Assembly: GCA_011763485.2 (NCBI GenBank)
Contig: JAANSK020246720.1
Location: 1-23,668 of the forward strand
Direction: 5' to 3'
Length of the DNA: 23,668 nucleotides
Source: Isoetes engelmannii
Taxonomy: Eukaryota > Streptophyta > Lycopodiopsida > Isoetales > Isoetaceae
The position numbers and the translations under genes are program-made. This document shows, in pieces, positions 1 through 8,500 of the stretch. The notes under the pieces were generated by a model that saw nothing but the letters and a program-made list of their open reading frames with translations, did not search any database and had not been told where the DNA came from. Positions within the stretch are counted from its first letter, which is position 1; each line of letters starts with the position of its first letter.

Positions 1-469
1 AAATATTCTTCGCCGGCGCACTCGCGGCTCTACCACTTGTGCACTGCCTCATCTGGCAGGGCCGCCTCAGAATTTCCCCTTTCAAATTTTCTCGGAATGA
101 AGATTCCTAATAATATATTACCTTGACATCAAAATTATTCTATAGAGATCCACACACTTAACAATATTTAAAAATAAGTTTTATCTTCAGTGTTAGAATT
201 CTAAGATTTCAAATCTGTCAAGTCTATTCACGAGCTAAGCAACTACTTGAATATTCAAGTTTCTCCAAATCCTAAACTCGTGTGTGCTTGAAGGCCCAGC
301 TCCATATTTTTCATCATTTTCACCTTAGAAATTGGGATTCAAAGAGTTAGGATCACAATGACGACGCATTTCTTGTGATTTTGAGACCTAATTTTTGCCC
401 CTCAGGATATAGGCATTTTCGGGGTAGAATTAATCAGACTGACACTGAACTAAACAACTAATCGTTAAG
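1..469. other. Leading intergenic sequence, no gene seen
   Basis: The first 100 bases are more GC-rich than what follows and can be read open for a short way in several frames, but I recognise no family. The rest is AT-rich with no repeat structure that I can support. Confidence 0.4.
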
Positions 470-1200
470 TTTAGATAAAAACCACCATAAAATACCATAT
501 CAAAAGGAAAAAACCATGGAAAATACTAATATAGACTTCATGTTACGAAGATTGACCAACAAAACCATGTTAAAAACCACTAACAATTCAAAACCATATT
601 TAAAACCACGCACTAACCATGTGTTCCTTGACAAAAACCACTGGCATTTCTTCTCAATAAGAAATAACAGAAGTCAACCAACAAACCATTCTTAAAAACC
701 AGTAAGAATTTGGCAGGTCTCTGTTGGCCTAGAAAACCACCATGGGAAACCTCGGAAGGAAAGACCTTGTTAAACTATGCCTAGAAACATTATAGTGTTT
801 CCAGTCAAGAACCATTAATATCTTGGCAAGTCGTGTTTGTTTAAAGAATTAGGATGAAAAACCACAAACGAAAAGATCTTATTAAACTGTAGGTAGAAAC
901 TTTGAGGTATTGCCAGTTAAAACCACTTTAGGAAACCATCTACATATATAAAAAACCCATTCAACATGTCTTTCTTACTCTCAGCATTGCAAACTGCATA
1001 CTTAACCACCATGACATGTCAAACTGGTACTAAAAACCTTGATAAAAACATTCATCACTTTCAATTAACCATATTAGAGTATAAACTAGCATACAAAACC
1101 ACATTCTCATTTTAAAAACCATTGTAATAGGTGGTTTTTATTGAGGAAAGATTTTTTTGCGTAGAAAACCACTATCATAGTGGTTTTGTAGTGGTTATGT
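470..1200 (+). repeat. AACCA-rich strand-asymmetric tract
   Basis: More than twenty occurrences of AACCA, mostly as AAAACCAC, AAAACCAT or AAAAACCA, lie on the + strand at irregular spacing. The tract closes with two hairpins: TAAAAACCA (1113-1121) pairs with TGGTTTTTA (1132-1140), and AAAACCACTA pairs with TAGTGGTTTT at 1165-1187 around a three-base loop. After the last hairpin the motif appears only as its complement (GTGGTTA). There is no fixed period, so it is not a simple satellite. It could be an eroded tandem repeat or the body of a non-autonomous element. A related hairpin occurs at 14733-14758. Confidence 0.6.
1165..1187. repeat. Perfect 10-bp-arm hairpin at the end of the AACCA tract
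   Basis: Arms AAAACCACTA and TAGTGGTTTT are perfect complements around TCA. It marks the point where the AACCA motif switches to its reverse complement. Confidence 0.8.
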
Positions 1201-1219
1201 ATGAGAGTTAAATTTTTGG

Positions 1220-1600
1220 GTGCCTTGTGGCTAGGGCCGAACATCGGGCCAAGGCCTTACGTGCCAAATATCTGGCCGAGGATGTACACCTCTGATCGGG
1301 CTTGTATGCGAGGACGAAAAGCTAACTTTTTCGTATCGTCCAAAAAAAAGAAAAGAAAAAAAGAAAAGGAAATGCCAACTTAACCACTATTGTTAATTAT
1401 AAGTACTCCTCTAATACTGATAACTAGTTATCAGTACTCGTGTAACACTGATAACTAGTTATCACTGATAACTGGTTATAACTACTACTCCAGTATTGGT
1501 AACTAGTTATCAGCCGACAACGGTACTGATAACCAAGAATAACAGACTCTCCCTTTACACACAAGAGTCCAATAGGGGTATGGTCACATTTAGACGCCAG
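1220..1600 (+). repeat. Dispersed repeat R1, copy 1 (GC-rich block plus GATAAC palindromes)
   Basis: Shared with copy 2 at about 3756-4060, in the same order and orientation: a 25-base block identical in both copies (1253-1277, GGCC-TTACGTGCCAAATATCT-GGCC), then ATCGGGCTTGTATG-GAGGAC (1295-1315, one difference), then AACTTAACCA, then GATAAC palindromes, then CTCTC-TTTACAC-AGAGTCC. This copy lacks the long hairpin arms seen in copy 2, so it looks internally deleted. No coding capacity is seen. It is probably a non-autonomous mobile element. Confidence 0.7.
1415..1510. repeat. Cluster of GATAAC/GTTATC palindromes
   Basis: TACTGATAACTAGTTATCAGTA at 1415-1436 is a 22-base perfect palindrome. GATAACTAGTTATC recurs at 1450-1463, and further half copies (GATAACTGGTTATA, GGTAACTAGTTATC) follow up to about 1512. 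The same motif is found in copy 2 at 3962-4018. Confidence 0.8.
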
Positions 1601-2078
1601 CACGAAGAGATCAAACATGAAGAGATCAAACGCAAAGGGTCACATGATATTTTTTGACATAAAGGGCTTGATGTCAACATGGATTCGACTTGGTCACATT
1701 ATAGTCTTTGAATTTGAACACATTGACTCTAATTTTTGAGATATTAGGGTGTGTTATTTATTACGTGGCATTTTTTTTGACACGATCATGTGATCCCCAA
1801 TGTTTTATAAACGTCCATGTCGACAGGATATAGGACATGTGAACATCCTCATATGTTCTCGGGTAAATAAGTTAAGACATGCCTACTACTCAAAATCCAT
1901 TGGCTATCTTTTGGGTAAAGTCTCACCACTCAATTAGGCAAAAGGGTAGTTGTATGGAATATAGTTTCTCCCTAATGTTATTTAGTAAACATTGGTAATA
2001 AGATTTTTATGGGACCTCAAATTAAAATGTTATCTTCACAAACATTATTAATTAGGATATGACCTTTCCCACAAGATC

Positions 2079-2190
2079 AAATTCATCTAAATCGGAGTTG
2101 GAATGCATAAGCTATGCCCATCGAGTTATTTTTATAGCACAAGTTTAGAACACTGTCACTTAAAAATTCCAACTCCATTTTAGATAATTC
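2079..2190. repeat. Imperfect inverted repeat, about 25-bp arms
   Basis: GGAGTTGGAAT at 2094-2104 is the exact reverse complement of ATTCCAACTCC at 2166-2176. The match extends outward imperfectly (ATTCATCTAAAT against ATTTTAGATAATT). The spacer is about 60 bases, the arrangement of a small fold-back element. Confidence 0.6.
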
Positions 2191-2479
2191 TGCTACTACT
2201 GGATAGGTTTCACTCTCATCTACAAGCTTCGTGAAGGTGACCTTTATATTTGATTGGTCACAAAAAAGTTATTGATATTTGTTCCACATACCCTGTATTT
2301 TTTGGAATATCTGTAAACTTGAGGGGTATATTTGGATCTTGATAGATTATATTAACTCAAACAAATGTCAATTTTATGTCAACATATGTTAGGATGATTG
2401 ATCTTCGACAGTAGTGTCATTTGCCTTATGCATTTTCTTACAAAGTAATTTTAATGGAGGAGGCGAAGGGATTGCCAGT

Positions 2480-2760
2480 AACATTAAGATTAACTTAATG
2501 GAGGCATATGCAAATAGATTGTTGTTAACATTAAGTTAACACTAACTTAACGTAAGCATATATGAATTAATTTTTTTCTGCCTTTAAATTAATAAAAAAT
2601 ATCTTAAACTTTTTTTGGTGCGATGACTTTTTACTAGGCTCTATTAAGTTAAAGTCTTAACGGAAAGCTAGCTTAATTTTTGTGCGAAATAAAATGTCTT
2701 AAATAATTAACTAGACATTTAACAAAGTTTAACTTATTATTAACTTAACGACGGGTGTGA
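2480..2760. repeat. TTAACTTAA-rich segment
   Basis: Repeated TTAAGTTAA, TTAACTTAA and GTTAAC motifs on both strands include TTAAGTTA-ACAC-TAACTTAA near 2531-2550. They flank an AT-rich core and end in TTAACTTAACG near 2740-2750. This could be the end regions of a small AT-rich element; no target duplication could be fixed. Confidence 0.4.
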
Positions 2761-3755
2761 AGGTACCCTAATAGACTTATAGACTTTGATACCCATAAAA
2801 TTCTTGGCAGATGGGGAAAGGTAGGGTATCAAACCACATATATTGTGCCATAGACAAATATCGCAATGGTGCAGCTTTTAAGTAGTGTGGAAAAATGCAA
2901 TATTTCACTATCAAACCTGTATCACTGATTTATTATTTATTTCAAAGTCCTAGCATCCTTTATACCAAGTGTCCTTCGCAATGTTCCGACCAATAAATGA
3001 GTCAATAAAGAGAGATGTTCGCAGTGGCCTTGGCCGCCACGATAAATTTCTTGTAGTTATAATGTAAGTATGGGTGAACAAAATTTCCTTACCTAAATTG
3101 TACTTGTAAACCACTTAAATATTGACTAAATAACAGTGCCACATTAATATTTAGACAAGATTCGCCAACATAACTAATCTCGTAAGTCTTTGATTCGCCA
3201 ACCTTCTACATTTTGCTTACACACATTTGTCTTAATGGCAACAATGTTACGTTCATTGGATTTTCTCTTAAGGAGCAGAGCAAGCAGGGAGCATCGTGCT
3301 ATAACAAGTTTCTCTGGCTTAGAACAGTCATATCAGAAGGTGCTTTGCAGGCGGTTCCATGACCTTTTAGTCTTCGTGGACGTTAAAAAATCTATTACAT
3401 TCTATTCTATTATTAAGACAGGCTGTGGGACTGCTTCTTATTAAAATATTAAAGGTTTTTGGATTTGTATGTGAAATATTCGAGCTTTTGGTAAAACTAA
3501 TTTTTGTTTCGGGAGGTGAAGTAGATCTCAAGAAAGAAATAAAAAGGCTTCAGAGATATAGAGAAACATAGATCCAATCAAGTGATATCAAGGATAAGGA
3601 GGTATTTGGCGTAGTGATCCCAAAGTATACCTACCAACGCTGACCACTATTTCTAGTGACAAGAGAATGTCTTATTATAAAAATGCGTGAGTCATAAAAT
3701 AGGACTGTTGTGGAGAAAGGCCTAAACCTCAACACTGATAGACGAACTTGAAGGT

Positions 3756-4060
3756 AAGGTTATCGGGCTAGCCGAGTTTGATAACCAAAAATGCGTGACA
3801 TCGGCTGTACGTCCTCGGCCTTACGTGCCAAATATCTGGCCTAGGACGTGTAGCCGAGGTCACGCATTTTTGGTTATTAGACGAGGCGAAATCTGATAAC
3901 CGCCTTATCGGGCTTGTATGTGAGGACAAAAATGCAAACTTAACCAGTACTCATCTAGTAGTGATAACTACTAGTTATCAGTACTGGAGGAGTTAGTAGT
4001 TATCAGAGTACTGATAACTTGGCTCTCTCTTTACACTAGAGAGTCCGGTGAGACCAGACC
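3756..4060 (+). repeat. Dispersed repeat R1, copy 2, with long hairpin
   Basis: Contains the same 25-base block as copy 1 (3817-3841), the ATCGGGCTTGTATG-GAGGAC block (3907-3927), the AACTTAACCA join, GATAAC palindromes (3962-4018) and the CTCTCTTTACAC-AGAGTCC end. Unlike copy 1, the 25-base block is here the loop and inner stem of a 40-base-arm hairpin (3781-3820 with 3838-3877), so this is probably the more complete copy. Confidence 0.7.
3781..3877. repeat. Hairpin with 40-bp arms (36/40 paired)
   Basis: The left arm at 3781-3820 begins ATAACCAAAAATGCGTGACA. The right arm at 3838-3877 ends TCACGCATTTTTGGTTAT. The arms pair at 36 of 40 positions around a 17-base loop (3821-3837). A further GGTTATC (near 3758) and GATAACC (near 3896) extend the symmetry outside the stem. 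This is the signature of a fold-back or MITE-like element. Confidence 0.85.
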
Positions 4061-4109
4061 TCTTCCACACATTACAATCATCCGACAACAAGGTAAACCG
4101 GATAGTAAC

Positions 4110-4300
4110 CAGTGAATCATGCCTTAAATTTGAAGCCTTCAATGCCCTTCAAGAGGCCTCTGGCCCTTCAAAGAATGGTTGTCTCGTTTCTTGACATTCA
4201 AATGAATGGCAAGATAAAAAAAACGCCATTCAACTTGAACAACTCTCACAAATGTTGCCCTTCAATTGAACGGCGACCTTTAAAAAAAAAATATTAATTT
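4110..4300. repeat. TTCAA quasi-palindrome cluster, left group
   Basis: Several units of the form GCC-TTCAA-TTGAA-GGC occur: CATTCAAATGAATGGCAAG (about 4195), CGCCATTCAACTTGAACAA (about 4228) and TTGCCCTTCAATTGAACGGC (about 4254). The same unit recurs at about 5308-5395, on the far side of the BRUTUS-like fragment, so the two groups bracket it. Confidence 0.55.
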
Positions 4301-4596
4301 TAGGTGTATATTTTCTATCAATGCTATAATATTTCTTTATCATATCCATAATCCATGTACAATGGACAACCATAGTACAATACCTGCTTAATATACCTAT
4401 GCTATACCACCAACAACCATTTCAAATAATAAGTACTAGCATTAATTAAACATTTAAAAAAAAATTGAATTGTGAATCTTGAAAATTTCGTAACAAAGAA
4501 AGAAGAAAAGTACTGTGCCGCGCTTTACAAACCTATTGCCGCTTTTTCCCATTCAACAAAGACCAACACGACATGGCATGGATTAATCCGCCCAAA

Positions 4597-4614
4597 TTTT
4601 TTTTTTTTTTTTTT
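4597..4614 (-). repeat. A18 tract (as T18 on +) next to the BRUTUS-like fragment
   Basis: Eighteen T on + equal A18 on the - strand, about 45 bases after the point where the - strand hemerythrin fragment ends. Position and direction suit a retroposition tail, but the homology stops in mid-protein, and the tract could equally be a simple homopolymer. Confidence 0.5.
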
Positions 4615-4659
4615 GCTGCAGTGATCTAATTTGATCAGACAAGACTTTTCTTTGAATTT

Positions 4660-5165
4660 AAATCCACATTGCTTCTTCTGTAAGTTCTTCTTTTGTAAGT
4701 GCAGTATTCACCCATGGAATCATTGACTGTAAGATCTCTGCTCCTGTAGTCCCAATTATCCAACCAACTATTTTATCTTGTTCCTCAAAGGTAAAATGTA
4801 CATCAAATAATGGCTACAGTTCAAGCTCTTCCCTGTAGACATGATTATCTAAACTTATACGGATAGATTAGCACATCCATTGTACTTTTCCAGCCAGATC
4901 CCGAAATCTTGATGCTCCAGTTCCCTCCTTAACAATAGCTGAAGATTCAAATTCTTGACCTAACACATCTTTACTATTTTGTAATTATGATAGTTCGAGC
5001 AGGACACTTGCAATGTTCCTAAAGAGCTGCTCCTCTTGCTTATGATCAAGAGAATATGAATGACTAACATTATGAAGTGCCTCTTTTGACTCCAAGGCTG
5101 GAAATACTATATCATCTTTAGCTAATTGGATGGATCATAAACAACGCCGCATGGTGTTATTGTAA
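4660..5165 (-). pseudogene. BRUTUS-like hemerythrin E3 ligase fragment (third hemerythrin region)
   Basis: Plant BRUTUS/BTSL proteins are iron-sensing E3 ubiquitin ligases with N-terminal hemerythrin (HHE) domains and C-terminal CHY/RING zinc fingers. Read on the - strand in one frame, this segment gives the third-hemerythrin signature in order: [11 protein letters not shown], then [14 protein letters not shown], then [18 protein letters not shown], then [14 protein letters not shown]. The HHE metal-binding H and E positions are visible. The frame carries several stops: one near the start, one after LLELS (a CAA to TAA change would explain it), one after WMC, and one where LWPLF is expected (TGG to TAG). 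The zinc-finger half is absent and nothing upstream of this domain was found. The stops appear inside otherwise clear homology, so I call it a dead partial copy. Whether it is one source exon or joined exons cannot be told. Confidence 0.85.
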
Positions 5166-5304
5166 ACTTCAAGCCCATTATTTTTTATACTACTACGAAG
5201 GCTTTTAAACTTTATAGGCCATGTGAAGTATTTTTGCTTTTGTATCAAAGATGTGCTTGTTTGCTACATTTGCAAATTTTTTCAGTGAATGGCTGAGAAA
5301 AAAA

Positions 5305-5395
5305 TTAACCTTCAAATGAACGACATCGTGACAAAATTGCCCTTCAACATGAACGGCAACTCGCTCTTAACAAAAATGGAGATACCACCGTTCAA
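5305..5395. repeat. TTCAA quasi-palindrome cluster, right group, in the PheRS promoter region
   Basis: ACCTTCAAATGAACGACAT (about 5309), TTGCCCTTCAACATGAACGG (about 5336) and ACCGTTCAATTTTAGGC (about 5387) match the units at 4110-4300. The last unit lies about 160 bases ahead of the PheRS beta start codon, so the repeat is part of that gene's upstream region. Confidence 0.55.
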
Positions 5396-5483
5396 TTTTA
5401 GGCTGGAGTGAAATTGAAGATTTAGCACGGAATATACCTTGAACATTCTTTCCCCGGACCCAATAGGGCACAGATCCAATAGC

Positions 5484-5491
5484 TAGGGTTT
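5484..5491 (+). promoter_or_regulatory. Telo-box (TAGGGTTT)
   Basis: TAGGGTTT, within AGCTAGGGTTTTGAC, lies 61 bases ahead of the ATG. The telo-box (AAACCCTA on the other strand) is a known plant promoter element common in genes for translation and ribosome components, which fits an aminoacyl-tRNA synthetase. No convincing TATA box was seen. Whether it lies in the promoter or in the 5' leader cannot be told. Confidence 0.6.
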
Positions 5492-5551
5492 TGACACTGG
5501 ATTTGCACAGATCGTGTCGGAGCTCTCCAAAACGGTGCATTGCAAGCTGCA

Positions 5552-8500
5552 ATGCCAACCGTGGGAGTTTTGGAACGTAGCTTGTTTCAAGCTCTAGGCC
5601 GGTCTTTCAGTAAGACAATCTGACCTCCTATGAAAAAGCGAGCTGCTCTCATAACATGAACTGTCTATTGTTTCAGCGCGGGAAGAGTTTGATGACTTGT
5701 GTTTCGACTATGGAATCGAGCTAGATGATGTGGTACGTTTTGTTTTGCTAATGGTGTTGTCTCATTCTTCGTAGGAAGCAAGAATTAAACATATCTCATT
5801 AAAAGTTTTTATATATCAGTACTTTTACAATGCAAAGTTTCTACAATTGAGCTTATTGATAAAACTACTCTTATTTCAGACAACTGAAAAGGAAATTATT
5901 CGGAAGGAAAAGCATTTAGACGGAGAAGAAGATGAAGACGAAGAAAAGATTTACAAGATTGAGGTCCCTGCAAACAGGTCTGTTACGAGGAAAGAAAATT
6001 AGATCCTGCTTCCTAGTTGATTTTGGAAATTTAAGCAATGATCTTATGGTGAATGCAGATATGATCTCCTTTGTGTTGAAGGCATTTCTCGAGCTCTTCG
6101 TATTTTCTTGGAGAAGGAGGAAGTTCCAAACTTTCGCCTTGCCGAGATTTCGGATACTAAGATTCAAAGGATGATAGTGAAACCAGATGTATAGCATCTT
6201 TTATCCTCCAATCATATTTGCCTTAATGATGCGCATGTCTTTAGTGATTACATTTCTAGTGATAGACTATTGAAAGTCTTGGAGGCTATGATTCTCCTTG
6301 CAGGTCTGCAATTCTGTATGTTTTTGCCATAGGTCTCCCTAGATGTTAATAAATCTTTCTTTCTTTTTAGACTGTATTCAGTCCAGTGTTAAAGTTTGAT
6401 CTCACATAGACTCTACCAACATCTATCTACAATGTTTATTTTGCAGACTAGTAAAGTTCGGCCCTATATTGTCTGTGCTATTTTACGTGGTATTAACTTC
6501 GACCAGGAGCGGTTCAATAGCTTTATCGATCTTCAAGATAAACTGCATCAAAATTTGTGCAGGTATGCTTCTTACCCTGCTTAAATGGCTTAGTTGTGTA
6601 AATAGAAAATACATTGAGGGTAACTCTTGGAACTTACATACCATTCCATCGTGAACATTTACAAGAGGAAAAGGCCAGGGCCATCGAAAGCTCAGATGCT
6701 TCCTAAAATGAATGATCTGGAACATTTACCACCTTGAGATGGTGTATGCAAGACAAGAAATTCAAGCTCAACCACAGTACTATAAAGCTGACACGCAAGA
6801 GACTGCGGGCCATAACGAGTAGAATGCTGTAAAGGAAAAACATAAGCAATCCTTTAAGAGAGAAAACCAGTCTGGCCTCCATTTGTACTTTGATCCTGTG
6901 GCCAAGAAGAAGACTAGAGTTTCCTGATTTCATTGTTTTAGTTTTCTTTTATTTTTATGCAATATCTCTAGGAGGCTGCAAATGCGCCCCTAGCTGTAAA
7001 TGATTGGTGTATATTTGGTCTCATAGACCCAAATGGTCTCTCGTAGATGTTAATATAATCTTTCTTGCTGAAATCCATTTATCACCTTGCGATGGTGTAT
7101 ACAACACAAGAAATTCAAGCTCAACCACAGTACTATAAAGCTGACTCGCAAAAGACTGCGGGCCATAACAAGTGGAATGCTGATAAGCCATTTAATTTAG
7201 TCCTTGATGCTCAAATTGCTCATGCCCAGTGGATTGTTCAATGGAATTCTATGAAGATGAAATATTAAGGCTATGGTGCAAGAATCGCATGTACTAGCAG
7301 TGCAATGACAGATGATATAATAATCATGAAGATCTCTCTTTCCTTCATTGGCTGCTGGAATGCTTTTGCATGGGATAATGCTTTGATGCACGAGTAGTTG
7401 GAACTACCATTGACGCACGAGAACACGACACACAAGGTTGATTGGACTCCCATTGTCACCTTTGACTTGGCAAGATGAGCCCCAGGTATGGAAAATCTGT
7501 GCTTGCCAACACAAGGAGCAGAGTAAACAGGAGAATCTAACACCCAACATGCTTCGTCTTACACGGCCTGAACCTAGTAATCTCTCCCTGAAACTACATC
7601 CCAGACTGAAGAACACATACTTCTTATTCAGGCAATGGAACCGATGCATTTTGCAGCATAAGTGCTGCCCATAGCACATAAACTAGTAGTTAGAGTTCCT
7701 TCTTAATCATATTTAGCCTGCATCATAAGCTATATACCATTCCAGTGCCTTGTAGTTAAAGTGAGCCCATATTGGCCTGAGGATGCCCATCCTTAAAGTG
7801 TTCCTCTCTGCAGTGGCCTCTCTGCAGTGGTTGCACAAATTGCTATTGATAAAGGACGCACGCTTGTTAATAGAAAAATTGCACATTTGGCTCTGAAGTA
7901 GCGTCTTAGCCTGCAGCACCAGCTATATACCATTCCAGTGCCTTGCACTTAAATTGAGTCCATATTGGCCTGAGGATGCGCATCCTTAAAGTTTTCATCT
8001 CAGTAGTGGTTGCAATTGCTTATTGATAAAGGACACACATTTGTTAATAGAAAAATTGCACACTTAGCGCATTCAGAAATTGGAGGCTAGGAAGCTTTAT
8101 GGGGTTTCTCGTATCACCCTGCTATGGATCCTTTTAGGTAGTTTGACAGGCCAGCACCCTAGTGTGCTTGGATGATAAGAGCCCAATAAGAGATGAAGGT
8201 TGGAATGAGGTCATGGCCGGTTCTTTCAGAAGTACAGGAAAAGTTTTCTTGATTTCTGACTCGTTTATAAAGCAAATATGTGCATGAAGCGAGTGCAATT
8301 GGGAAATTTCTAGATTTCAGTAGCTGCAACAAACCTTGTCACAATACCTACTCTACTTGCAGGCTGCTCACCAGGAGAAGTACGTGAGCTCTGTCACTAT
8401 TTCTGTCAATCTAAATAGTTTACATCATGCCATAGATATGCATTAAGAGTCTGCCTATGTTTGAGTCTTGTTGGGTAGTTTATCAATGGCTGGTTACTGT

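Larger units (their letters stand above)
1601..3755. other. Intergenic, AT-rich, no gene recognised
   Basis: No frame here gives a recognisable protein. It holds one imperfect inverted repeat (about 2079-2190) and a stretch rich in TTAAGTTAA-type motifs (about 2480-2760), listed separately. A reading frame at 3190-3444 on + is 84 codons long, has no recognisable motif, and is most likely chance. Confidence 0.5.

Noticed and set aside
1165-1199. Helitron 3' end
   Set aside because: A hairpin is present but no CTRR terminus follows, and no matching 5' TC end or Rep/helicase was found.
470-1200. Telomere-type or CRISPR array
   Set aside because: AACCA motifs have no fixed spacing or unit length, and there are no spacers or plant telomere repeat (TTTAGGG) runs.
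5932-6174. 80-codon + frame across PheRS exons 3 and 4
   Set aside because: It reads through intron 3; the spliced frame matches PheRS beta on both sides.
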